Of a stretch of DNA of 64,000 bases, positions 33,951 through 42,824 are shown piece after piece (positions within the stretch are counted from its first letter, which is position 1; each line of letters starts with the position of its first letter). The notes under the pieces are model-generated. The model saw nothing but the letters and a program-made list of their open reading frames with translations, was not told the origin of the DNA and did no database searches. The position numbers and the translations under genes are program-made. The DNA comes from Lachnospiraceae bacterium (GTDB lineage Bacteria; Bacillota; Clostridia; Lachnospirales; Lachnospiraceae), in contig CABJAM010000002.1 in assembly GCA_902363555.1 (NCBI GenBank), positions 372,001-436,000 of the forward strand. The letters are read 5' to 3'.

Positions 33951-35570
33951 ATGAATGATCATTTATATGAGGCGCAGCAATGGCGCACCGTGGATATTTT
34001 AGTGACCACATCCAAAACCTACACATCCCCTTTTGAGGACGTGGATGTTTTCGGCACATTTACTGGCCCGGACGGACAGGAAATTAAGCTTCTGGCCTTC
34101 TGGGATGGCGGCGGCACATGGGTCCTGCGTTTTGCGCCGACAGCCGTAGGCCTATGGAGCTACACGATCACAAGCACCGATTGCCATAACCCGGATTTTA
34201 CAGGCACCGGTACCGTTACATGCGTGCCCTATACCGGATCGCTTAACATGTACCGCCACGGATTTTTGAAAGTTTCTGAGGACAGAGATTATCTTGAATA
34301 TGCAGACGGCACGCCATTTTTCTGGCTGGGCGATACTCACTGGACCTTTGTCACCGAGGAGCGCTTTGACGAATCCAACTGCCCGCTCTATGACAGTCAG
34401 TTCAGGGCCTGCGTGGATAAACGCGTGGAACAGAAGTTTACAGTTTACCAGTGTAATTTCCGCGACGGAAAAAAGGACGGCTTCTTTGGCCGCAATGTTA
34501 ACCTGATGATGGAAACCGAGCACGGCTTTGTTCCAAATCTGGATGAGTTCCATAATAATGTGGATAAAAAGATGAAATATCTGGCGGACCAGGGCCTGCT
34601 CATCGCTGTGGGCTACGCCTGGGCCTTTGATATGGAGCCCAATGGGCTGGAACGCTACAAAAAGTTTGCCAAGTATACTGCCGCCCGCTACGGCGCTTAT
34701 CCTGTGGCATGGACGCTGGCCGGTGAGCTTCCCGGCTACATGGGCGATCTGGAAGAAAATGCCCGCAAGTGGAATGATGTCGCAAAGGAAGGTGAAAAAT
34801 GGAGTGCTTACAACAATCTGCAATCCGCCCACCTGGCCTGCTCCCGCCCGTTCCCGAAAATTTATGAAAATGAATCCTGGTTCGACTTTGCCATGAGCCA
34901 GGCCGGCCATGGCGACTTCGATATGGCCCAGACGATGTATTCTGAGTTTAAGGAAATGTACAAGGGCCACCCGGTGCTTGAAAGTGAAGCCACCTATGAG
35001 GGCGCCACATCCAATGAATACACCTCCCGTATTATCCCCGCCGCCATGATGCGACGGCTGGCGTATCTGATCATGCAGAGCGGCGGATGCGGCTACACCT
35101 ACGGCTGCAACGGCGTCTGGGAATTACAGTGGGAAGCCGGCGTAGGCGGTATCGGCTGGGGCGATATGGCCTGGTGGGATGGCTTAGTGCTTCCCGGCGC
35201 TGATCAGCTCACTATTTTCAGAGATTTTTACGAATCCGTGGGATGGGCGGATCTGAAACCACTTTCTTCTGAATATGCCATTACTAAATCCTTTTTTATG
35301 GAAGCCAATAACCGGACGCAGATCTTCTTTACCGGTGATAAGGCCATGAAGACCATCGTCGGCTATATTACCGAGACATCTATGCGAAGCTTTGTGCTCA
35401 AGGGGCTGACCTCCAAAACCTATAAAGGCTGGTGGATGGACCCGGAGACTGGCGCGCGGACCGATATGGAAGCGCTGCTTCATCCGGTGGACGGCGTTCT
35501 GGAATATAATTCCGGGAACCAGTTTGCAAACCGGAAGGACCGGCTGGTCGTTATACAGGCTGTGGATTAA
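33951..35570 (+). CDS. DUF5060/DUF4038-type (apiosidase-like) glycoside hydrolase
   Basis: 539 residues with no signal peptide, so probably intracellular. N-terminal beta domain of the DUF5060 kind (EDVDVFGTFTGPDG...GLWSYTITSTD), then a DUF4038 TIM barrel (FFWLGDTHWTF, YPVAWTLAGELPGY, LESEATYEGATSNEY) and a C-terminal beta domain (YKGWWMDPETGARTD). The family includes apiosidases acting on plant pectin side chains. Glu in AGELPG and in ESEATYEG are candidate acids. AGGAGGT upstream. No sugar transporter is next to it. Confidence 0.85.
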   Translation: MNDHLYEAQQWRTVDILVTTSKTYTSPFEDVDVFGTFTGPDGQEIKLLAFWDGGGTWVLRFAPTAVGLWSYTITSTDCHNPDFTGTGTVTCVPYTGSLNMYRHGFLKVSEDRDYLEYADGTPFFWLGDTHWTFVTEERFDESNCPLYDSQFRACVDKRVEQKFTVYQCNFRDGKKDGFFGRNVNLMMETEHGFVPNLDEFHNNVDKKMKYLADQGLLIAVGYAWAFDMEPNGLERYKKFAKYTAARYGAYPVAWTLAGELPGYMGDLEENARKWNDVAKEGEKWSAYNNLQSAHLACSRPFPKIYENESWFDFAMSQAGHGDFDMAQTMYSEFKEMYKGHPVLESEATYEGATSNEYTSRIIPAAMMRRLAYLIMQSGGCGYTYGCNGVWELQWEAGVGGIGWGDMAWWDGLVLPGADQLTIFRDFYESVGWADLKPLSSEYAITKSFFMEANNRTQIFFTGDKAMKTIVGYITETSMRSFVLKGLTSKTYKGWWMDPETGARTDMEALLHPVDGVLEYNSGNQFANRKDRLVVIQAVD

Positions 35571-35655
35571 GTTGGTGGCTGGCCAGGCCGGTGGCGGCTG
35601 ATGCCGGTGTTGCTGGCCAGCGACAGTGCCGCTGGTCTGGGCCGGCTGCTCAGGC

Positions 35656-37086
35656 TTAAAGCTGTTCCGTTATCTGGCGGTTTACGGCTGCCGGGTCGGC
35701 CTTGCCGCGCATCTGCTTCATCACCTGACCCACGAGGAAGCCGATAACCTTTGTCTTTCCGCTCCTATATTCGTCCACAGTTTTCGGATTGGCTGCCAGA
35801 ACAGCGGCCACTGTTTTCTCCAGCAAGTCATTATCTATAACTGTTTTCAGGCCGTGGGCTTCCATATAAGCCTGCGGCTTTACATTTTGTGTAAACATGG
35901 CCTCAAATACCTTTTTGGCATTCTGATTGTTCAATTCTCCTTTCTCAACAAGCTGTATGAGCTCGGCCAGATTTTCCGGAGAAAAGCATATATCCTCCGC
36001 CTCCATGCCATTTTCCTTCAAAAGCCGGGTCGTCTCGCCGGTCAGCCAGTTGGCTGCCTTTTTCGGCTGGCCGCAAAGCTTCACCGTTTCTTCAAAAAGC
36101 TCCGCCACACAGCGGGAATCGGTGATGAGCCGGGCATCTTCATAAGGAAGTTGATATTCGGATAAATAGCGGCCTATCTTTTGCTCCTGCATTTCCGGCT
36201 GTCTGCTGTGGACCTGGCCCATCCATTCGTCATCGATCAGCACTGGCGGCAGATCCGGGTCCGGGAAATAACGGTAATCCCTGGCATCCTCCTTGGAACG
36301 CATGGCGTAAGAGTATTCTTTATTGTCATCCCACCGGCGGGTTTCCTGCAAAACGATCTTTCCCTCCTCTAATAGCTCAATCTGACGTTCACGCTCCGCC
36401 GCAATGGCCCGGGTAATCGCTTTAAAAGAATTGAGGTTTTTCATCTCTGTGCGCACACCCAGCGTTTTACTGCCCAGCTCCCTCACCGACAGATTCACAT
36501 CGGCGCGCATGGAGCCCTCCTGCAGCTTACAGTCGGATATGCCCAGATAACGGCAGATGCTGCGCAGCTTTTCCAGGTAGGCGATAACCTCCGATGCGTC
36601 GCGCAGGTCCGGCTCGGATACGATTTCTATAAGGGGTACGCCGCTGCGGTTAAAGTCCACGAGGGAACTATCCTCCCATGCATCATGGACAAGCTTTCCG
36701 GCGTCCTCCTCCATATGCATTTCGTGGATGCGGATACGCCGCCGTCCGGCAGCACCGTCGATCTCGACCCAGCCATCGTGGCAGATGGGCAGATATAATT
36801 GGGAAATCTGATAATTTTGCGGATTATCCGGGTAAAAATAATTCTTCCGGTCAAACCGGCACAGCTTATTCACAAGACAGTGTGTGGCTGCACCCAATGC
36901 CAGGGCATAATCTACCACACTGCGGTTTAATACCGGCAGGGCGCCGGGCATTCCTGTACAGACCGGACATACATGGGTATTGGGTTCTTTGCCAAATTCA
37001 GTGGGACAGCCGCAGAAAATCTTTGTCTTTGTGGCCAGCTCTACATGGACCTCCAGACCGATGACCATTTCATATTGCTTTGACAT
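35656..37086 (-). CDS. gatB: Asp-tRNA(Asn)/Glu-tRNA(Gln) amidotransferase subunit B
   Basis: 476 residues. It binds the mischarged tRNA and holds the kinase/transamidase site. It starts MSKQYEMVIGLEVHVEL with the family features CGCPTEFG and CPVCTG. DNPQNYQISQ and HMEEDAGKL are conserved, as is the YqeY-like C-terminus ending in VGQVMKQMRGKADP. GGGAGG sits in the end of gatA and the stop of gatA lies one base from the gatB ATG, so translation is coupled. Downstream of gatC and gatA in one operon. Confidence 0.97.
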   Translation of the reverse strand: MSKQYEMVIGLEVHVELATKTKIFCGCPTEFGKEPNTHVCPVCTGMPGALPVLNRSVVDYALALGAATHCLVNKLCRFDRKNYFYPDNPQNYQISQLYLPICHDGWVEIDGAAGRRRIRIHEMHMEEDAGKLVHDAWEDSSLVDFNRSGVPLIEIVSEPDLRDASEVIAYLEKLRSICRYLGISDCKLQEGSMRADVNLSVRELGSKTLGVRTEMKNLNSFKAITRAIAAERERQIELLEEGKIVLQETRRWDDNKEYSYAMRSKEDARDYRYFPDPDLPPVLIDDEWMGQVHSRQPEMQEQKIGRYLSEYQLPYEDARLITDSRCVAELFEETVKLCGQPKKAANWLTGETTRLLKENGMEAEDICFSPENLAELIQLVEKGELNNQNAKKVFEAMFTQNVKPQAYMEAHGLKTVIDNDLLEKTVAAVLAANPKTVDEYRSGKTKVIGFLVGQVMKQMRGKADPAAVNRQITEQL

Positions 37087-37087
37087 A

Positions 37088-37315
37088 TCAGGACCTCCCT
37101 TCTGCGGAATCGGCGGCCGCCGCCTTAGCGGCGCTGGCTGTCGCAGCATCGGCGGCACAGATTGCCGCATTCCCAGTGGTTCCGGCGGCCGCCTTGACGG
37201 CTCTGGCTATCGCATCTTCGGCGGCACGACCATCCGCAGCCCCGGCGGGTCGGGTGGTCGCAGCTTCGGCGGCACGGCCAGCCGCAGCCCCGGCAGCGCC
37301 GTCTAAAACATCTCC
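37088..37315 (-). repeat. Low-complexity Ala-coding tract at the 3' end of gatA
   Basis: Imperfect short repeats of GCGGC/GCCGC type coding AAGRAAEAA, ADGRAAEDA and similar units. They continue up to the gatB ribosome site. Confidence 0.8.
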
Positions 37316-38758
37316 GCGCAGCGCCTCGTAGGCCATGCCCGCGCTAAGTACTTTTTCCTCCTGCCAGCAGTCTCCGATCAGCTGCATCCCGATAGGCAGG
37401 CCATTGCTGTCCAGACCACAGGGCAGACTAAGCGCCGGCAGACCAGCCAGATTGACCGCCACTGTATAAATATCACTCAGGTACATTTTCAGAGCATCAT
37501 TCAGACTTGTTCCGATTTTAGGAGCCGTGGACGGCGCCGCCGGGGCAAGGATCAAATCATAGTTTCGGAATGCCGCGTCAAAGGCTTCCTTTATAAGTCG
37601 GTTGGCCCGGAGTGCTTTCATATAATAAGCGTCATAGTAGCCGGAGCTCAATACGAAAGATCCCAGAAGAATACGTTTCTTTGCTTCCCAGCCAAAGCCC
37701 TGTCCCCGGGTATCTTTATACATGGCGTGCAGCCCGCCGCTTTCCTTCGCCCGATAGCCGTACTTTACGCCGTCAAACCGTGCCAGATTGGAGCTGGCCT
37801 GAGCGCAGGCAATAATATAATAGGCAGGTATGACATAATCCACCATCCCCAGGGAAAACCGCTCAACCACAGCCCCATTTTTCTCCATCAGAGCCGCGGC
37901 CTTTTTTATTGCTTCGCTTACCTGGGGATCAAGCCCATCGGAGAAATATTCTTCCGGGATTCCAATACGCATTCCAGACAGTCCGCTCCCCACACAGCTG
38001 TTCCACAACTTTGAAAAATCCATAGGCTTTTTAATCGTACACGTACTGTCTCTTTTATCCGGCCCGGATATTATTTCCAAAAGCGCACCGCAGTCGGCCG
38101 CCGTTTTCCCTACCGGCCCGATCTGGTCCAAAGAAGACGCATAGGCGATAAGCCCATATCTGGAAACACTTCCGTAGGTCGGCTTCATACCCACAACACC
38201 GCAGTAGGCGGACGGCTGGCGAATCGAACCGCCGGTGTCGGAGCCCAGAGCCATAAACGCTTCGCCTGCGGCCACCGCAGCGCAGGAGCCGCCGGAAGAA
38301 CCGCCGGGCACCCGGTCCTTATCCCATGGATTTCTCGTAATCCCCATGGCCGAGGTTTCCGTCGTGCTTCCCATGGCAAATTCGTCCATATTTGTTTTGC
38401 CGATAATAACAGCCCCCGCGGCTTCAAGCCTTTCAATCACATGGGCATCATAGGGGGGAACGAAGCTGTCAAGCATTTTTGATGCACACGTGGTTTTCAG
38501 CCCCCGCGTGCAGATATTATCCTTGATGGCAATGGGAACGCCGGCCAGAGGCCCCATATCGTTCCCACCAGCCATATCCGTGTCCACCTGACGGGCGCGT
38601 TTTACCGCCCGCGCCTCATCCACGGTAATATAAGCGTGGATCATATCCTCCTTTGCATGAATTTCCTTTAAGCAGCAGTCCAGCGCTTCCACCGCGCTAA
38701 TCCGCCTCCGCTTTATTTCACGCCCCAGCTCAAGGGCTGATAACTGCTCTATTCCCAC
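37088..38758 (-). CDS. gatA: Asp-tRNA(Asn)/Glu-tRNA(Gln) amidotransferase subunit A with Ala-rich tail
   Basis: Amidase-signature enzyme that releases ammonia from glutamine. Catalytic Lys in GVPIAIKDN, serines in GSDTGGSIRQP. At 556 residues it is about 70 longer than usual: after YEALRGDVLDG it runs into an alanine-rich tail (GCC-rich DNA, 37088-37315) ending in EGRS, where the last codons double as the gatB ribosome site. The catalytic domain looks intact. The tail could be a repeat expansion that pushed the stop codon to the gatB start. Confidence 0.96.
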   Translation of the reverse strand: MGIEQLSALELGREIKRRRISAVEALDCCLKEIHAKEDMIHAYITVDEARAVKRARQVDTDMAGGNDMGPLAGVPIAIKDNICTRGLKTTCASKMLDSFVPPYDAHVIERLEAAGAVIIGKTNMDEFAMGSTTETSAMGITRNPWDKDRVPGGSSGGSCAAVAAGEAFMALGSDTGGSIRQPSAYCGVVGMKPTYGSVSRYGLIAYASSLDQIGPVGKTAADCGALLEIISGPDKRDSTCTIKKPMDFSKLWNSCVGSGLSGMRIGIPEEYFSDGLDPQVSEAIKKAAALMEKNGAVVERFSLGMVDYVIPAYYIIACAQASSNLARFDGVKYGYRAKESGGLHAMYKDTRGQGFGWEAKKRILLGSFVLSSGYYDAYYMKALRANRLIKEAFDAAFRNYDLILAPAAPSTAPKIGTSLNDALKMYLSDIYTVAVNLAGLPALSLPCGLDSNGLPIGMQLIGDCWQEEKVLSAGMAYEALRGDVLDGAAGAAAGRAAEAATTRPAGAADGRAAEDAIARAVKAAAGTTGNAAICAADAATASAAKAAAADSAEGRS

Positions 38759-38771
38759 GATTAAGACCTCC

Positions 38772-39065
38772 TCAGATTGTTTTTGGCACTAAATACTGTC
38801 CGTCCTTCTTCCTGGGCGCATTGGCCAGCATGGCCGCCTTCTGGCCCTCATTGATCACCAGGTCCTCCCGGAATACATTGGCTTCCACAAACAGGTTGAT
38901 CAGCGGCTCCACGTTGTCCGTGTCCAATTCATTCAGCTTTTCCATATAATCCAGGATTTCCTGCATCTTTTCCCTGGCCTGCCCCCGCTCTTCCTCCGTC
39001 AGCGCCAGCTTTGCAAGGATTTCCACATTATCCATAACTGCATCGTCAATGACTATCTTTGCCAT
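38772..39065 (-). CDS. gatC: Asp-tRNA(Asn)/Glu-tRNA(Gln) amidotransferase subunit C
   Basis: 97 residues. GatC holds GatA and GatB together. Conserved LAKLALTEEERGQAREKMQEIL and the second half NVEPLINLF...VFREDLV. GGAGGTTTTTT precedes the ATG. It lies between a tandem repeat block and gatA (13-bp gap). Confidence 0.95.
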   Translation of the reverse strand: MAKIVIDDAVMDNVEILAKLALTEEERGQAREKMQEILDYMEKLNELDTDNVEPLINLFVEANVFREDLVINEGQKAAMLANAPRKKDGQYLVPKTI

Positions 39066-39097
39066 AAAAAAACCTCCATTTTCGAAATCTTGAAGCG

Positions 39098-39285
39098 CGA
39101 AGTGGGCCCATGCGCAGTATTAACTGTGTAGCTTTGCGCATTCCCACAGGGATATACTCTGACGCACGAAGTGCGCCCATGCGTAGCAGTAACTTTATGC
39201 GTACCCGCAGGGGTATACCCTGACGCACGAAGTAGGCCCATGCGCAGCATTAGCTTTGCGCGTACCCGCAGGGGTATATCTACGG
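39098..39285. repeat. Three tandem units of 61-69 bp between aspS and gatC
   Basis: Each unit starts CGAAGT(G/A)(G/C)GCCCATGCG at 39098, 39167 and 39228 and contains a GCGCA/TGCGC-type inverted pair and CCCGCAGGGGTATA. They run into the aspS stop codon. They lie in the transcribed gap of the amidotransferase operon and could form successive hairpins in the mRNA. Confidence 0.85.
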
Positions 39286-40611
39286 CTCCAGCCGGTTTAG
39301 ATCCCGCGGGAACAGGCAGGCTTCGCGGACATTTTCCTCACCGAGCACCTGCATCGTCAGCCGCTCCAGTCCGATACCCAGGCCGCCATGGGGCGGCATA
39401 CCGTATCGAAAAGCATCCAGATAATGTTCAAGCCCTTCCGTGGTCATCCCCCGGGCTGCGATTTTATCCACAAGCATCTGGTAATCATGGATACGTTGTC
39501 CACCAGTCGTCACCTCAAGTCCGTGGAAAAGCAGGTCAAAGCTCAATGTAAAGCGGCTGTCCTCCGGATCGTCCATAGCATAAAAGGGCCTCTTTTTCGA
39601 CGGATAATGGGTGACAAATACGAAATCTGCATCGTATTCCTCCTTAAAATACCGGCCGATCAGCGCTTCCTCCTCCGGCTCCAGATCATACGGATCACGG
39701 ATGCGCCGCTGATATTTTTCCGAAACAAGAGCCTTGGCCTCATCAAAACGGACATACGGTATTTTCCTCGTTCCCGGCAATGCAACTTTTAACACATTCA
39801 GCTCTCTGGCGTAGTTATTTTCCAGAAAATCCATCGTATACTGTAAAAATCCGGTTTCCATGGCGCAGATGTCCATAAAGCTGTGGATATAACCCATCTC
39901 AAAATCCAGGCTTGTATATTCATTTAAATGGCGGCGGGTATTGTGCTTTTCTGCACGGAACACCGGCCCGGTTTCAAACACCCGGTCAAAGACGCCCACC
40001 ATCATCTGTTTGTACAACTGAGGGCTCTGTTCGAGAATGGCCGGCTTATGGAAATAACTGAGCTTGAAAATATTGGAACCGCCCTCAGCACCCTTCGCTC
40101 CGATTTTAGGCGTGTGGATTTCCGTAAAGCCCTGACCATAAAGGAAATCACGAAAGCCCCGGACAATGCCCTCCTGTATGCGGAATCTGGACAGCTCCAC
40201 GATATTCCGCAGAGAAACCGCGCGCATATTCAGCTTCGCCTCCAGCGATGTATTCAGCTTCCATTTATCCACAGGAAGCGGCAGCGGCGCCGTTGTCCGC
40301 GACAAAATTTCCACCCTGGAAAGTCTTAACTCCCTGCCATGGACGGCGCGCGCTTCCAGCCGGACCGTTCCGCACACACGGACACGGTCGCCCTCCCGGA
40401 GCCCTGAAAGATCCATATTGGCCGCCTGCTCCTCCCAGACCGTCTGTATAAGCCCGCCGGATTTGCGGAGAATGATAAATGCCAGCTCACCCATATTGCG
40501 GATACTGTGGACAGCGCCCTTCACCCATACATTTTCGGAGCTTTCGGGCAATGTCATAAACTGCTTTAAATCCACATCCTCTGCTGTCATAATACCTGTT
40601 ACAAATTCCAT
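39280..40611 (-). CDS. aspS: Archaeal-type, probably non-discriminating aspartyl-tRNA synthetase
   Basis: 443 residues, class II synthetase of the short archaeal/eukaryotic AspRS type without the bacterial insertion. OB-fold domain (VRVCGTV), motif 2 PVFRAEKHNTRRHLNEYTSLDFEM, and motif 3 GLGIGLERLTM. The archaeal marker YPSKKRPFYAMDDPEDS and GLEVTTGGQRIHDYQ are present. Adjacent gatCAB implies that it makes Asp-tRNA(Asn), which GatCAB amidates to Asn-tRNA(Asn). Start ATG at 40611 chosen for AAGGAG; GTG three codons upstream is possible. No T-box leader was found. Confidence 0.93.
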   Translation of the reverse strand: MEFVTGIMTAEDVDLKQFMTLPESSENVWVKGAVHSIRNMGELAFIILRKSGGLIQTVWEEQAANMDLSGLREGDRVRVCGTVRLEARAVHGRELRLSRVEILSRTTAPLPLPVDKWKLNTSLEAKLNMRAVSLRNIVELSRFRIQEGIVRGFRDFLYGQGFTEIHTPKIGAKGAEGGSNIFKLSYFHKPAILEQSPQLYKQMMVGVFDRVFETGPVFRAEKHNTRRHLNEYTSLDFEMGYIHSFMDICAMETGFLQYTMDFLENNYARELNVLKVALPGTRKIPYVRFDEAKALVSEKYQRRIRDPYDLEPEEEALIGRYFKEEYDADFVFVTHYPSKKRPFYAMDDPEDSRFTLSFDLLFHGLEVTTGGQRIHDYQMLVDKIAARGMTTEGLEHYLDAFRYGMPPHGGLGIGLERLTMQVLGEENVREACLFPRDLNRLEP

Positions 40612-40637
40612 ATCACACACTCCTTACAACAATCGCT

Positions 40638-40657
40638 GTAACAGTTCGAACTGTTAC
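40638..40657 (-). other. Perfect 20-bp palindrome in the aspS leader
   Basis: GTAACAGTTC and GAACTGTTAC abut without a loop, 27 bp before the aspS start. It belongs to a hairpin family also seen near 41363, 42825 and 50417. Confidence 0.7.
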
Positions 40658-40680
40658 CAATGATTCCCTAAATTTATACT

Positions 40681-40724
40681 AAAAAATCCTGGAATATCCA
40701 GACGAATCCGGATGCTCCAGGATT
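40681..40724 (-). terminator. Terminator of the ANTAR regulator gene
   Basis: On the minus strand AATCCTGGA and TCCAGGATT enclose a partly paired loop and are followed by TTTT. It separates the ANTAR gene from aspS. Confidence 0.85.
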
Positions 40725-40785
40725 GGATCTATTTGATCACGCCATTGTGACCGTTCCAACGCTCATTCAGTTTTAATCCGGCGGA

Positions 40786-41337
40786 TCAGCAGCCCTCGTA
40801 GAGCAGAGTCAATATCATCTGTGCCGTTTCCACCATATTTGTTCCGTTGTCCATACTGCATTTTTGAATATACCTGTGGGCATCCTCCTCCGACAGGTGA
40901 TTGCGCTCCATCAGAAGAAACTTGGCATTGCGGATATAATTTTCCTCCTGCCACGTCCGGCTTTTCGGCTTCTTCCGGTCCTTTTTCAGACGCCGCTGTT
41001 GCTGTGTCAGCACCATTTCCACGGTATTGATCAGATCGCCGGTCTTTATAGGTGTGGACAATGCCAAAATCCCTGAATTTTCTGCATTAACCATATCCGC
41101 GGAGCCCACAAACAGCAATTCAAAATACCTTGGCAGACATTCCGCAAGCTGCTTGTAATACATATCCGGCAGCTTATAGCCGCTGATGACCACGCCGCAT
41201 GTATCCCGCCCGGCTTCCAAAAGCGCAGCGGATGCTGTCGGTACACAGACCACATTGTCGAAACCGTGAGAGACAAGGACACCTTTGATTTTTCTCGCTG
41301 TTTCTGCTTTTGACAATGCAATCACAACCACACTCAT
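40786..41337 (-). CDS. ANTAR-domain RNA-binding antiterminator with degenerate receiver
   Basis: 183 residues. Receiver-like N-terminus in which the usual phospho-Asp strand reads GVVISGYKLPD, so the acceptor Asp is missing. A coiled linker rich in Lys/Arg (about 115-130) leads to the C-terminal ANTAR three-helix domain (YIRNAKFLLMERNHLSEEDAHRYIQK). ANTAR proteins bind paired RNA hairpins and prevent terminator formation. In Clostridia a similar regulator next to glnA (NitR-like) controls nitrogen genes. The glnA leader just upstream contains a terminator, a fitting target. Confidence 0.9.
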   Translation of the reverse strand: MSVVVIALSKAETARKIKGVLVSHGFDNVVCVPTASAALLEAGRDTCGVVISGYKLPDMYYKQLAECLPRYFELLFVGSADMVNAENSGILALSTPIKTGDLINTVEMVLTQQQRRLKKDRKKPKSRTWQEENYIRNAKFLLMERNHLSEEDAHRYIQKCSMDNGTNMVETAQMILTLLYEGC

Positions 41338-41362
41338 CTGTGTCCCCGCCTTTCTTTTTTAT

Positions 41363-41390
41363 TAACAGCTCAGAAGGGCCGAACTGTTAC
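41363..41390 (-). other. GTAACAGTTC-family hairpin between glnA and ANTAR gene
   Basis: Minus-strand TAACAGTTC and GAGCTGTTA pair with one G-U around a nine-base loop. Confidence 0.6.
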
Positions 41391-41400
41391 TTTCTATGTT

Positions 41401-42732
41401 CTACATACGGTACAAGTATTGATTCAGCTCCCACTCCGAAATCTGTTCCATATAGCTTTCCCATTCCTGGCGTTTTGATTTCAAATAACTGTTCACAAAA
41501 TCATTTCCTAAAATACTATGGACAAATTCATCATTTTCAAGCTCATTGAGTGCCAGATTCAGATTGGCCGGAAGCGTATCGATTCCCGCCTTCATCCGGG
41601 CCTTAGCATCCATTTTGCGCAGATTTACATTCACATCCTTTGGCGGCGTAAGCTGCTGTTTGATCCCGTCCAGCCCGGCTGCTAAAAGCAGAGCAAATAC
41701 AAGATAAGGATTGGCGGCTCCGTCCGGGCTGCGCAGTTCTACGGTCGTCTCCTCGCCTCGCTCATAAGGAACCCTGAGCATTGCCGCTCTCTGCTGACAG
41801 GACCATGTAATATCATAGGGCGCTTCAAATCCGGTGATCAGCCGCTTGTAGGAGTTTACCAGCGGATTACATATGGCGGATATGCCCTTGATATGCTTTA
41901 TAATCCCGGCAATAAACGAATACGCTTCCGGGCTCAGCTCCAGTCTGTCGTCGCTGTTATAAAACACATTTTTACCATCTTTATATAAGCGCATATTCAC
42001 ATGCATCCCCGAACCGTCCACGCTGGCAATGGGCTTTGGCATAAATGTGGCATGAAGGCCGTGGCGCTTGGCAATGGTTCGCACCGCCACTTTAAAGGTC
42101 ATAACCTTATCGGCGGTTTCCAGCATATCCGAATAACAAAAGTCGATCTCATGCTGCGCCGGCGCTATCTCATGGCGGGATGAGTCGATTTCGTAGCCCA
42201 TCTCTTCCAGCGTCAACACAATATCCCGCCGCGCATTTTCCCCCAGATCCAAAGGGCTCGTATCCATGTAACCGGCCTGCTCGTGGGTAATATTCGTAGG
42301 CATGCCATTGTCATCGGTATGAAACAGGAAAAATTCACATTCCGGATGTACGGTCATCGTGTACCCCATGGATTTTGCCTGGTTGATCACTTTTTTTAAT
42401 ATGGCTCTCGGGCTGCCCTCATAAAGCGTTTTATCGCTATTATATAAATCGCAGATGAAACGCGCCACCTTGCCCTGCTGAGGCCGCCACGGCAGTACCG
42501 TAAAGGTGGACAGTTCCGGATACAGGTACAGGTCACATTCCTCATCCCCGTCAAACCCTTCAATATAGGATGCGTTAATGACATATCCGTTATCCATCGC
42601 TTTCCCCAGACGGCTGGCCGGAATTGCTATATTTTTAAGCACGCCAAACATATCCGTGAACTGAAGTCTTATAAACTCTACATCCTCTTCTTCAACCATG
42701 TGAAGAATCTGCTCCCTTGTATAGTTGCTCAT
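41401..42732 (-). CDS. glnA: Glutamine synthetase, type I
   Basis: 443 residues, dodecameric GSI-alpha type without the adenylylation segment. Beta-grasp start FIRLQFTDMFGVLKNIAIP; catalytic signatures ASYIEGFDGDEE, PECEFFLF, and SRHEIAPAQHEIDF. ATP/glutamate motifs include HATFMPKPIASVDGSGMHVNM and NSYKRL. It makes glutamine from glutamate, ammonia and ATP, the amide donor for GatCAB encoded downstream. Ribosome site AAAGGAG. Its leader carries a terminator and hairpin suited to antitermination by the adjacent ANTAR protein. Confidence 0.97.
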   Translation of the reverse strand: MSNYTREQILHMVEEEDVEFIRLQFTDMFGVLKNIAIPASRLGKAMDNGYVINASYIEGFDGDEECDLYLYPELSTFTVLPWRPQQGKVARFICDLYNSDKTLYEGSPRAILKKVINQAKSMGYTMTVHPECEFFLFHTDDNGMPTNITHEQAGYMDTSPLDLGENARRDIVLTLEEMGYEIDSSRHEIAPAQHEIDFCYSDMLETADKVMTFKVAVRTIAKRHGLHATFMPKPIASVDGSGMHVNMRLYKDGKNVFYNSDDRLELSPEAYSFIAGIIKHIKGISAICNPLVNSYKRLITGFEAPYDITWSCQQRAAMLRVPYERGEETTVELRSPDGAANPYLVFALLLAAGLDGIKQQLTPPKDVNVNLRKMDAKARMKAGIDTLPANLNLALNELENDEFVHSILGNDFVNSYLKSKRQEWESYMEQISEWELNQYLYRM

Positions 42733-42765
42733 ATCACCATTCTCCTTTACAATACATAGCGCTAA

Positions 42766-42813
42766 ACCAAAAAGGCGTACTTACCCGAATACTCTCCGGA
42801 TAAGAACGCCTTT
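42766..42813 (-). terminator. Leader terminator of glnA
   Basis: On the minus strand AAAGGCGTTCTTATCCG pairs with CGGGTAAGTACGCCTTT, then TTGGTTT. It lies inside the 5' UTR between promoter and start codon, so it must be passed for glnA expression; a likely target of the ANTAR regulator. Confidence 0.8.
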
Positions 42814-42824
42814 GTTCTTTATTT

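Noticed and set aside
39098..39285. Tandem units considered as a CRISPR array or coding repeats
   Set aside because: Only three units, no distinct repeat/spacer boundaries, and no frame with a ribosome site crosses them in a plausible way.
40612..40790. T-box riboswitch expected before aspS-gatCAB
   Set aside because: No T-box core sequence is present on the minus strand; only a palindrome and the terminator of the upstream gene are seen.
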